61,067 nt of DNA from DASZMJ01 sp035551935 (GTDB lineage Bacteria > Planctomycetota > Planctomycetia > Isosphaerales > Isosphaeraceae), in assembly GCA_035551935.1 (NCBI GenBank), contig DASZMJ010000111.1, forward strand, positions 1-61,067. The letters run 5' to 3'. Both the position numbers and the translations under genes were made by a program. This document shows, piece after piece, positions 24,601 to 32,780 of this stretch; the first letter of the stretch is position 1, and every line of letters begins with the position of its first letter. A model generated the notes under the pieces. That model was not told the DNA's origin and did no database searches. It worked only from the letters and a program-made list of their open reading frames with translations.

Positions 24601-27039
24601 GTCTGGGACCTCGAGGGCCTCGAATCCGGCAAGCTCGAAGCCCGGTACGCGGCCATGAATCCGTACTACCCGCTCGCCTACAGCCCGGGCGCGAGCATTG
24701 ACGTCAGTCGCGACGGCCGCTGGCTCGTCCTGCGGGGAAGCCAGTCGTCCGTCCAGCTCTGGGACCTCAGGAACGTCGCCGGGAACTCCGGGCCGATCAC
24801 GCTCCGGGGGCACGACGAGCCCGCCAACGCCGCCCCCTACACCTTCACTCAGGTCCGCGCCGAGTTCGCGGGGGATGGGCAGGCGCTCGTGACCGCCGGG
24901 ACCGACGGCACGGCGCGGCGCTGGCCCCTGGAGGTGCCGCCGGGCGGCGGCGCGAGCTACCGGAGCCCGGAGGGCACCGACCCGGTCTGCTTGCTCGGCA
25001 CCCGCGAGTCGCCGACACCCGGGCGCCGCTTCCTCGTCCTCTGGCCGTCCTCGACGTTCAGCGACGACCGGCGCTGGTTCGTCCTCCGCCGCGACGACGC
25101 CATCCGCGCCTGGGACCTGTCGCGGCACGACCCGGCATCGGACCGCCCGACCCTCCTGCTCCACGGCGACACGGGCCTGGGATTCGCCCTGTCGTCCGAC
25201 GGCCGGTGGCTCCTCGCCCGCAAGCCGGACGGGGCCGGCAAGCTGTGGCGCCTGGACGGCGCGAAGCCCGAGGCATCGGAGGTCGTGGTGGCGGGCCTCG
25301 GCGGGCTCGGTTCGTCGTTCACCGTCGCCGACGACGGCCGATGGCTGATCTTGCCGGGCTCGGCCGACAGCCCGCTCACCCTGCTGCCGATCCGCGAGGG
25401 GGCGGCCCGCGACCCGATCCGGCCGCGCGGCGCGAGCCCGGCGCCGCTCTTCGCGGTCGTCCCCCCGGGGGGCAAGCGGCTCGTGTTCGTCGGCCCGAAG
25501 GACACGATCCGGACCTGGGACCTGAGCCCCGAGGGGCTGGGGCGTGAGCCCGTCGAGGCCAGGGTCGGCGACCTGACCTCGTACCAGTACCAGGGCACCA
25601 GCCTGGCCAGCCCGGACGGCCGCTGGCTCTGCGTCCCCGACGGCGCGGCCGCGGACATCTTCGACCTGAGTGGCCCGGACCCGACGCACCCCCGCGCGAA
25701 GCTCACCTCGCCGACGGATACGGCGGGAGCGGGCTTCCCGTCGTTCGTCGCCGGCGGCCGGCTCGTCCTGAGCGACAGCGGCGGCGGGGTGACGCTCTGG
25801 GAGCTGGACCGCGAGACGCCCCGTCGGGTCCCGTTGCGGCGCCCGTCGCCGCCTCCACCCGCGCCGCCGCTCAAGACCCAACCCCAGGCGACCGGCCCGA
25901 GGCCCTCGGATGCCGCCCCGGCGTCGAGGATCGCGCCGGCGAAGTACCGGGCCATGCCGGCTCGGGAGCCTCGGCCGGTCCAGGCCCCCTTTGTCCAGGG
26001 CCCGACTTATGTGATGCAGCCGGTGCCGCCCTCGTTCAATCCGACCGTGTTGCAGTACGACAACCGCCGCCGCCGGGTCGTCCTGAACGATGCCGACGGC
26101 TCGGCGCAGCTCTACGACCTCGCGGCGCCCAACCCCGACGTGACGGCGCTCCGGGTCGCCGAGCCGATCCCTCCCGCCCCGGCGAACCCCGAGCAGCCCC
26201 CCATGCCGGCCGCCCCACTGCCGTCCTTCGAATTCAGCCGCGACGACCGCTGGCTGGTCGGGCGGTTCCCCGACGGCTCGGCGCGGCTCTGGGACCTCGG
26301 CGGCAAGGCCGGCGCGCGGGCGAAGCCGCGCACCCTGGCCGAGGCCGCGACGACGAGCCAAGGGGCCGTCGCGAGGCAACCGGTGATGATGCCCACGACC
26401 TTCTTCACCGCGGACGGCGGGCACCTCGTCGTCCTCGGGTCCGGCAAGTCGTTCGCGCTCTGGAGCCTCGCGACCGGGGACGAGCCCCGGCCCATCTCCT
26501 TGAAGCGGGCCGAGGTCGGGCTGTTCGAGGCCGTCGTGGTCCCCAGGCCCGATCGCCCGACCCCGAAGGGGGCGATCCCCGAGCACGATCGCCTGATCGC
26601 GCGGGGGACCGACGGCAGCATCCGGAGCTGGGACCTGGAGCGACACGACGCCGACCCGGTCAACTTCTCCGGCCCGTCCTCGGCCCTCGGGCTCGCCGTC
26701 GGCCCCGGGGCCCACCGGCTCGTCACGACCTCGCCCGACGGCACGGCCCGGGTCTGGGCCCTGTCGCTCAACCTCCTGCTGGCCCGCGCCGCCCCCGCCG
26801 TCGGCCGCAATCCGAGCCGAGCCGAATGGGAGCTGGACTTCGGGAAGACCGATTACTTCCGGCTCTTCCCCGAATTGGAGGATCCGAAGACCGACGAGAC
26901 ATCCCAGGTCACGCCCTTGCTGGCCGCGCCGCCGCCTCTCCGGTACCTGCGCGAAACGCAGGGGGATGCCGTCATCGATCTCCGCCAGTTCCTCGAGGCC
27001 CCGCCCCCGGCGCCCCCGTTGGTCCCCGTCCAACCCTGA
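21679..27039 (+). CDS. nSTAND ATPase with transmembrane helix and WD40 propellers
   Basis: A 1786-residue protein. It opens with CPYPGLRPFLREESDVFFG, the usual lead of bacterial nSTAND1 ATPases, then Walker A GTSGCGKSS (52-60), Walker B LLLLVDQFEEVF (Asp159, Glu162) and the helical part typical of STAND (SDYLGECAVF, RLDISHESLIRQW). One transmembrane helix is at about 530-550 (LALAAAVLLMFIMGLALVLI), followed by a coiled coil (about 553-595). From about 640 to 1700 there are many WD40 repeats, often ending in LWDL or VWDL (DGTVLLWDLDTGD, DGTARVWALS). The propellers likely sense a ligand and trigger ATP-dependent oligomerisation that activates an effector, probably the coupled triple-TIR protein. 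Start 21679 overlaps the TIR stop (ATGA). Confidence 0.9.
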   Translation: MSTEVAVAVATCPYPGLRPFLREESDVFFGMEEQVDRILEKLGEHRFLAIVGTSGCGKSSLARAGLIAALEAGLLTVAGPRWRVATMRPMDRPLYNLARYLLEPEALGRGDEGAAASLPYLLATLRRGPLGLVEALREGAVSGRGPRLEAKENLLLLVDQFEEVFRFRRGAAPPRPAEAGATATATGAPEDAGPGADGDQPRRRARDEADAFIALLLATASQEWLEPEDRLPIYVILTMRSDYLGECAVFTGLSEAISDSQFLTPHLSRDQRRASIEGPARVCGGEVEPALVNRLLNDMGSAPDQLPLMQHALMRLWRRAALHTSGGNVALRLGDYDAVGGLNGALDLHADEAFSRLETDRQRAIAEALFRSLAEVDSDKSDTRRPTPLGEVARVAAATPEEVIAVVDVFRAPGLNFLTPPAGVPLDAETRLDISHESLIRQWNRMRRWVRDEARSAEDYRQLERSARRWKANERGTLDTLELENALAWWRKDNPTAAWARRYGGDFELARHYLEVSDRVVRRGQLLRNLALAAAVLLMFIMGLALVLIRKNANLNTLNTTLSGLNKTLAANETQLKTQKDRIEVQNAELSRKATESQSLLLARQSKALLQAAPQRSLFLAVGAIKVGQEGKIPIVPAGEEALRLALANLGGRGYVGPGGALNAVAARPDGRQMAAAGADGTVLLWDLDTGDAPARPPAALKKHKAQVSALVYLDDRRLLSVGYDGAFFWDVTKPGGSPTPALDDDPAPAPRKVSLGPATRRLAAARRATLAPAATAQLSPGRRWLVVPGRDKFLVFDLRSRDRSRPRVLAAPGPSYPLPIPPGDRWFAAKHEGDLSVWDLTDDGSEPRVFKGAEEIFNAAFTLTKDGRRLVANFSYGSSGPRLWDRARGGDDARPIRWDEKSPKLDYHGCVFSPDGRWMIGSATDQGLVFWDLEAAEPMTSWRHPPGVKNVYAMISSVDGRWLGVLDSQGYLRVWDLEGLESGKLEARYAAMNPYYPLAYSPGASIDVSRDGRWLVLRGSQSSVQLWDLRNVAGNSGPITLRGHDEPANAAPYTFTQVRAEFAGDGQALVTAGTDGTARRWPLEVPPGGGASYRSPEGTDPVCLLGTRESPTPGRRFLVLWPSSTFSDDRRWFVLRRDDAIRAWDLSRHDPASDRPTLLLHGDTGLGFALSSDGRWLLARKPDGAGKLWRLDGAKPEASEVVVAGLGGLGSSFTVADDGRWLILPGSADSPLTLLPIREGAARDPIRPRGASPAPLFAVVPPGGKRLVFVGPKDTIRTWDLSPEGLGREPVEARVGDLTSYQYQGTSLASPDGRWLCVPDGAAADIFDLSGPDPTHPRAKLTSPTDTAGAGFPSFVAGGRLVLSDSGGGVTLWELDRETPRRVPLRRPSPPPPAPPLKTQPQATGPRPSDAAPASRIAPAKYRAMPAREPRPVQAPFVQGPTYVMQPVPPSFNPTVLQYDNRRRRVVLNDADGSAQLYDLAAPNPDVTALRVAEPIPPAPANPEQPPMPAAPLPSFEFSRDDRWLVGRFPDGSARLWDLGGKAGARAKPRTLAEAATTSQGAVARQPVMMPTTFFTADGGHLVVLGSGKSFALWSLATGDEPRPISLKRAEVGLFEAVVVPRPDRPTPKGAIPEHDRLIARGTDGSIRSWDLERHDADPVNFSGPSSALGLAVGPGAHRLVTTSPDGTARVWALSLNLLLARAAPAVGRNPSRAEWELDFGKTDYFRLFPELEDPKTDETSQVTPLLAAPPPLRYLRETQGDAVIDLRQFLEAPPPAPPLVPVQP

Positions 27040-27075
27040 TCCGGTGGCGTCGCGGGCTTTGCCGAGCGGCTCGCG

Positions 27076-30000
27076 TCAACGATCCGGCCCGGAGGGATCT
27101 CGATCGGTCCGCAGTGGGCCTCGTCTGGAGGCCCTCGGCCTGGGCTTCGTGGCGACGCCGACCCAGGGGGCGCGGACGGCCTCGAGGGCGACGAAGCCGG
27201 CCATCGAGACGAGGATCGAGGCGGCGCCGTGCCGGGCGCCCACCGGCCGGGTGTCGCGATCGCTCGCGAGTCGGGCCCGAGGGCTGGCGGCCGCCTGTGC
27301 TCGGGGCGCCGCATCCCTCGGGCCGGCCCGCCGGGCGCCGGGCGCCGGGATCGTCGCCGGCGGCGGCCCCGGGTGGCGCGCGACGACGGTCGAGCCCGGG
27401 AGCCGCGGCACGGCCGCCCGCGCGAGCTTCCCGGCGAGCCCGGGGGCCGGCGGGACGGCCGGCCGGGCGACCGTCGGCCCCGGTTTCGGGCCCGACTTCG
27501 GGAACAGCCAGCTCGACGACCGGATCAGGAGATTCCTCAAGACGTTGATGATCGGATTCTTCGGATTCTTGAGGATTTCTCTGAGTTTTTGGACGGCGCC
27601 CTCGATGGCCGCCCCGAGGGCTGTCTCGGGCTCCGACTCCTGCTCGGAGGAGGGGGCCGGCGCCGAGGCCGAGGCGTCGCCGGTGGCGGGCTGGTTCGGG
27701 AGGGCGCCGCCGCCCGAGGCCGCGGCCGGCGGGTCGGCGACCGCGGCGCCGGGGGAGCGGGCCGCGGCCGCGGGGGAGGACTGGGCCAGGAGGGGGACGG
27801 CCGCCAGGGTGGAGAGCGCCGCCGACGGGGCGTCGGGGGTCGAGGAGGAGGCCGGGTCGCCGGTCACCTCCGAGCCCGAGTTCGCGCCCGAGCCCTCGCC
27901 GGGGACCGGGGGACCCTCCGGGCGGAAGTCGAGCATCACGACCGTGTCGATGCTCAGTCCGAGGCGGACGGGGAGTTCGCCGCCCGCCTCGGACTGGGGG
28001 GCGAAGACCTGGCCGTCGCGGCTGATGTAGCGCGCCCCGAAGAGGACGGGGTCCAGGCCGAGGCCGCTGAGCTGGAGCCGGAAGATCCCGGAGTTCGACT
28101 CGGGCGCCAGCAGCAGCTTCAGCGCGCCGGCGCCGGAGTTGTACGCGCCGGGGACCTCGCTGACCGACCCGATCGCCGAGGAGTAGCCGACGCGACGGCT
28201 GAGCGGGTCGGTGACGAGCGGGTCGACCGGGTCGGACCAGACCAGGAGATAGTCGGTCGTGAGCGGCTGTCCGTCCAGGCTGGCGAGGAATTGCCGGACC
28301 AAGTCCGCGCTGATCGCGTCGGCGACGGTCTGCGACTTGTCGGGATCGAGGCCGCCTTGCGTGACCATGCCGACGACGCTTTGCCGGAGCTGGTCGAGCG
28401 TCTGCTTGGCCGCCGTGGCGGGGGTCGGGGGCGCGGGCGCGGCGGCCGCCTCGCCGATCGCGAGCCGGTAGCTCCCCGAGGTCCCGCCGGCGGGCGTCAC
28501 GAGGAGGAAATCGACCTGGCTGGCCGTGGCGTCGAAGCCCAAGATCCCCGGCGTCGCGAGGTCGCTGGCGATCTGCGTGAGGGCGCCGTTGATGGTCGCG
28601 AACGCGGCGAGCTGGCCGACGAGGGCGCCACCCGGGCCGGGGGTCAACCGGACGGTGATCCGGCCGGTGGCGGGGGCCTTGAACTGGAAGACGTTCTGGT
28701 CGGCGGCCGTCGCGATGGTCCCCGACACGACCGCCGTCCCGGTCGCGGGCAGGATCAGCGGCGACGCCGAGCCGAAGTCGGGGCCGATCGGGCCGGACTG
28801 GCCCGAAGGCTGGACCGTGAGCTGATAACTCCCCGTGCTCGACCCGAGGCCGGCGACCTGGATGAAGTCGAGCTGGCCCTGGAGCGCGTCGATCTGGACC
28901 GCGCCGTCGAGGCCCCGGGCGATCTCGGTATGGTTCTGGTCGTAGACGATCACCAGCGGGATCAAGGGGCCGTCGGCCTTGGCCTTGATCGTCAGTCGGC
29001 CGTCGGCGACGGCACGGAACTGGTAGAAGTCGGTATCCCCGGGGGCATGGATCTGGCTCGCCTGCGGGGTGCCGTCCGGGAGGACGGTCCGCGCGTCGGC
29101 GAAGGTATTGCCGAAGGCGTTCGACAGCGGGCCGATGGAGAGGCGATACGCGCCGGTCGACTTCCGATCGGGCCCGAGCCGGTTGGAGGAGGAGGCGGTT
29201 CGCAGGAAGTACGTCTGGCCCGCGACGACGTTGGCGATCACCAGGCTGTCCGGCGAGTTGCCCAGGCCGTTGTCGTCGTCGCTGGCGATCAGCCGCTGCG
29301 AGTCGTCGAAGAAGAAGAGGTAGCTGTCGAGGAGGCTCCCCTCGGTCCACTCCTGGCGGATCGCCAGGGGGCCGGTGTACGGGGCGACGAACCGGTAGAT
29401 GTCGGCGGACGTGGGCGTGGCGAGGACGCCGAAGACGTTGGCCGTGAGGAGCTTGGAGTTGATCGAGATGTCTTGCTTGACGGTCCCGAGGGAGGTGACC
29501 GCCGACCCCGTCGCGGGACCGCCGGTCGCGTCGAACGCGGCGGTGAGATGGTACGCGCCGATGCTCGTCCCGAACCCGGCGGCGCGGAGGAAGTAGGTCT
29601 GGCCGGCCTGGACGGCGAACCGCGAGAGGCTATTCAGGCCGCCCCCGCCGTCGTCGTCGCTGGCGACCTCGTTGCCCGAGGCGTCGTAGACGAACAGGAA
29701 GCCGTCGAGGACGGGGTCGGCGGCGCCGTTGGGTGCCGCGTCCAGCCGGGCCGTGATCGTCCCCGATTGCGATGCCGTGAACCGGTAGAAGTCCGAGTCG
29801 CCGGGCGCCTGGAGCCGCCCCGACTGATCCAGGGGCAGGCCGACGGGCGTGGCCGAGACGAGCGAATGGCCGACCCCGTTGTCGCCGCCCCCGAGCGCGA
29901 TGGTGAGCTTATAGCCCCCCGTGCTCGCGCCGAAGCCGGCGGCGGCGAGGTAGTAGACCTGGCCCTGTTCGACGTTGAACTGGATCAGGCTGTCCCGCGT

Positions 30001-32676
30001 CCCGTTGCTGTCGTCGTTGCTGGCGATGAGGACCTGGTTGCCGTCGTAAGCGGTGAGGAAGCTGTCGAGGCCGCTGCCGTCCTGGGCCTGGCTGACGGCG
30101 ACCCGGCCGGTGATCGTGGCGACGAACTTGAACATGTCCACGTCGCCGGAGAAGTTGATCGCCCCCGACTTGCTCGCCAGGACGCCGAGGGGGTCGGGCG
30201 CCGCCAGCGTGATCGTCCGGTTGGCGTCGGCGACGGGGTCCGTCGTGGTGAACGTGTCGATGTAGTCGTCGGTCGGCGGGCTGATCGAGAGGAGGAACCC
30301 GCCGGTGCTCGGGCCGAAGCCGGTGGCCTTGACGAAGTAGGTCTTCCCGGCGACGACCGGCAGGGTGAACCGGCTGTCGCGCGTGCCGTTGCCGGCGTCG
30401 TCGTTGAACGCCAGCAGTGACCCCGAGTCGTCGAACGCGAAGAGGGCGCTGTCGAGCCGGCTGCCCGGGGCGGCCGACTCGCCGAGGATGAGCGTGCCGG
30501 TGGTCGTCGCGACGAACCGGAAGACGTTCACGTCGCCCGGGAACCCGAGGAAACCCGGCTGGGTGGCGGAGCCGCTGGCGTCGAGGATGAGGTTCGGGGC
30601 GGCCGGGAACGTGGCGGGGAAGCCGTCGCGAAGGTCGGAGACGGGGGTGGCGGACGTCGAGAGCGTCAGGTCGTAGCTGTTGTCCTGGCCGGCCCTGGGG
30701 TCCCGGAAGCGGAACGCGGCGACGCGCACGAAGTAGACGCCGCCGCGTCGCACGTCGAATTGGACGGCGTCGTTCTGCCGGCCGTACAGGAGGCTGGCGT
30801 CGTCATCCGTCGCGAGCTGATGCCCCTGGTCGTCGAAGACGTAGAGGTAGCCCTGGAGGATGCTGCCCGGGCCGCCGGGGTCGAGTTGGACCAGGATCGA
30901 GCCGTCCCGCGGCGCCTCGACGCGATAGAGCGCGGCGAAGGTCGCCGTCGGGATCGCGGCCGAGACCCGCGCCCAGCCGGTCTGGAGGTCGATCGGCGCG
31001 GCGGCCGCCGTCGGCGTCGCGACCTCATCGGGGCCGAACACCGGGCCGGTCGAGATGTCGAGGGCGTAGGGCCCGAACGCGCTGATCCCGGAGCTGTTCG
31101 GGAAGGCGGCGGCGCGGACGTAGTACGTCCGTCCGGCCACGGCGTTGAACCGCACCCGGCTGTCCTTCGGGTCCGCCGTGACCCCGACGCCGGCGTCGTC
31201 GTTGAAGTCGACGACGTTGCCGGCCTGGTCGTAGACCGTGAGGAAGCTGTCCAGGAAGTTCAACTTCGAGGCGTCGGGCCCGGTCTCGCGCTGGACGATC
31301 GTCACGCCGCCGGTGGTCGGCGCGGTGAACTTGTAGAAGTCGGCCTGCCCCGGGGCGTCGATCGAGCCGGGGGTGGTCAGGGTCCCGGCGTCGGGGACGG
31401 TCAGCGGTCGGGCCGTGGCGAGGTCGTAGCCGCCGCCGGTGTAGGAGAGAGTCAGCGTGTAGAGCCCGGTGGCCGCCTGGAAGCCGGCGGCCTCCACGAA
31501 GTAGGTGCGGCCACGGACGACCGGCACCAGCAACGTGCTGTCGCGGTTCGGCCCGCTGGTCGTGCCGCCACTGTCGTCGTTCCGGGCGATCTGCGCCTGC
31601 GAGTCGTCGAAGACGGTCAGCAGGCTATCCAGGCGACTCCCCGGGGCCGCCTGCTGCTGGATGACGATCGCGCCCGTCGCGGGGGCGACGAAGCGATAGA
31701 AGTCCGCCTGCGACGCCGTGTCGATGCTCGACGTCTCGGTCGCGGGCCCGGCCGCCGCGACCGAGACGACCTGGGCCGAGGCGAAGTCGTGGCCCTTCTG
31801 GGCGAGCGGCGTCAGCGTCATGCCCAGGGTGTAACCGCCCGGGGACAGGGTCTCGGAGCTAACTTTGAAGACATAAGTCGATCCTCCGGCGATCGTCAGC
31901 CCCAGCCGGACGGCGCCGCTGCCCGAGGGGGCCTGGCCCGTGAGGATCGGATTGCCCTGGCCGTCGTCGACCTCCAGTTGCGGCTGGAGGGCGGCGCCCG
32001 GGTCGGCGGCGAGCGTGACCTGGAGCGTCCCGGTCGCCGGGGCGACGACCTGGAAGGCGTCGACGTCCTCGCCCAGCTCGATCGTCCCCGGCTGGGAGAG
32101 CGTGAACGGCCCGGGACCGGCGAAGGTGTCGGGGAAGGCCGACGTGCCGGGCGTGTCGGCGTCGCCGCCGAAGTCGTCGATCGCCAGGTGGTAATCGCCG
32201 GTCGCGCCGGTGCTGTCGGTAGGGCTCTGGGCGACGCCCGAGGCGCGGATGTAATAGACCTGACCGACGGTCAGGTCGACGGTGACCACGCTGTTGAGCG
32301 TCCCCGCCACCAGGGGGTCGTTGTCGTTCGAAGCGATGACCCGGCCCTGGGCGTCGTAGACGGTCAGGAAGCTATCGAGCAGGCTCCCGAGGTCCGCGTC
32401 CATGCGGATGGTCCTCGGGCCCGAGAGCGTGGCGACGATCTTGTAGACATCGAGCTCGCCGGTGGTGTCGAGGCAGCCGGCCTGGACGCCGGAGTCGCGC
32501 GGGTCGAGCGCGATCGGCTGCGCGTCGGCGAGGGAGTGGCCGGCGTTGTCCGCGCAGAAGAGGAGCCGTTCCTCCAGCGCCTCCACGAACCGGCCGCGCG
32601 CGGGGGATCGCCGACGACGCCCCGGCCGCGGCGGGGGGGTCGGCTCGGCGGTCGTCGTTCTGGGGGGGAACTTCAT
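27076..32676 (-). CDS. Giant PPC-repeat surface protein
   Basis: A 1866-residue protein. A basic N-terminus carries the planctomycete surface motif (FVEALEERLLF, residues about 30-40). Most of the rest is a series of pre-peptidase C-terminal (PPC) type beta domains, each with a turn such as LDSFLTVYDAQGRVIASNDN, then VYYIRASG or YFVKATGFG, and a closing STGGYKLTI. About a dozen units are visible. The last 350 residues are low-complexity Ala/Pro-rich, with a hydrophobic segment near the C-terminus (AASILVSMAGFVALEA). A cell-surface adhesive or structural role is likely. Start ATG 32676 was chosen because the motif follows it within 40 residues. It converges with the STAND gene, ending 36 bp from it. 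Confidence 0.85.
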   Translation of the reverse strand: MKFPPRTTTAEPTPPPRPGRRRRSPARGRFVEALEERLLFCADNAGHSLADAQPIALDPRDSGVQAGCLDTTGELDVYKIVATLSGPRTIRMDADLGSLLDSFLTVYDAQGRVIASNDNDPLVAGTLNSVVTVDLTVGQVYYIRASGVAQSPTDSTGATGDYHLAIDDFGGDADTPGTSAFPDTFAGPGPFTLSQPGTIELGEDVDAFQVVAPATGTLQVTLAADPGAALQPQLEVDDGQGNPILTGQAPSGSGAVRLGLTIAGGSTYVFKVSSETLSPGGYTLGMTLTPLAQKGHDFASAQVVSVAAAGPATETSSIDTASQADFYRFVAPATGAIVIQQQAAPGSRLDSLLTVFDDSQAQIARNDDSGGTTSGPNRDSTLLVPVVRGRTYFVEAAGFQAATGLYTLTLSYTGGGYDLATARPLTVPDAGTLTTPGSIDAPGQADFYKFTAPTTGGVTIVQRETGPDASKLNFLDSFLTVYDQAGNVVDFNDDAGVGVTADPKDSRVRFNAVAGRTYYVRAAAFPNSSGISAFGPYALDISTGPVFGPDEVATPTAAAAPIDLQTGWARVSAAIPTATFAALYRVEAPRDGSILVQLDPGGPGSILQGYLYVFDDQGHQLATDDDASLLYGRQNDAVQFDVRRGGVYFVRVAAFRFRDPRAGQDNSYDLTLSTSATPVSDLRDGFPATFPAAPNLILDASGSATQPGFLGFPGDVNVFRFVATTTGTLILGESAAPGSRLDSALFAFDDSGSLLAFNDDAGNGTRDSRFTLPVVAGKTYFVKATGFGPSTGGFLLSISPPTDDYIDTFTTTDPVADANRTITLAAPDPLGVLASKSGAINFSGDVDMFKFVATITGRVAVSQAQDGSGLDSFLTAYDGNQVLIASNDDSNGTRDSLIQFNVEQGQVYYLAAAGFGASTGGYKLTIALGGGDNGVGHSLVSATPVGLPLDQSGRLQAPGDSDFYRFTASQSGTITARLDAAPNGAADPVLDGFLFVYDASGNEVASDDDGGGGLNSLSRFAVQAGQTYFLRAAGFGTSIGAYHLTAAFDATGGPATGSAVTSLGTVKQDISINSKLLTANVFGVLATPTSADIYRFVAPYTGPLAIRQEWTEGSLLDSYLFFFDDSQRLIASDDDNGLGNSPDSLVIANVVAGQTYFLRTASSSNRLGPDRKSTGAYRLSIGPLSNAFGNTFADARTVLPDGTPQASQIHAPGDTDFYQFRAVADGRLTIKAKADGPLIPLVIVYDQNHTEIARGLDGAVQIDALQGQLDFIQVAGLGSSTGSYQLTVQPSGQSGPIGPDFGSASPLILPATGTAVVSGTIATAADQNVFQFKAPATGRITVRLTPGPGGALVGQLAAFATINGALTQIASDLATPGILGFDATASQVDFLLVTPAGGTSGSYRLAIGEAAAAPAPPTPATAAKQTLDQLRQSVVGMVTQGGLDPDKSQTVADAISADLVRQFLASLDGQPLTTDYLLVWSDPVDPLVTDPLSRRVGYSSAIGSVSEVPGAYNSGAGALKLLLAPESNSGIFRLQLSGLGLDPVLFGARYISRDGQVFAPQSEAGGELPVRLGLSIDTVVMLDFRPEGPPVPGEGSGANSGSEVTGDPASSSTPDAPSAALSTLAAVPLLAQSSPAAAARSPGAAVADPPAAASGGGALPNQPATGDASASAPAPSSEQESEPETALGAAIEGAVQKLREILKNPKNPIINVLRNLLIRSSSWLFPKSGPKPGPTVARPAVPPAPGLAGKLARAAVPRLPGSTVVARHPGPPPATIPAPGARRAGPRDAAPRAQAAASPRARLASDRDTRPVGARHGAASILVSMAGFVALEAVRAPWVGVATKPRPRASRRGPLRTDRDPSGPDR

Positions 32677-32780
32677 GGACCGGGGTGCTCCACCCTGGAG
32701 CGGGGGTTCGTCGGATCGGACCCATACGATCATCTCATGCCCGAAACGCCCGCGTTCGGCCGCACGACGAGGGCGGCGGG

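Noticed and set aside
24502..27033. 843-codon minus-strand open frame opposite the WD40 region
   Set aside because: Shadow of the STAND gene; no recognisable motif.
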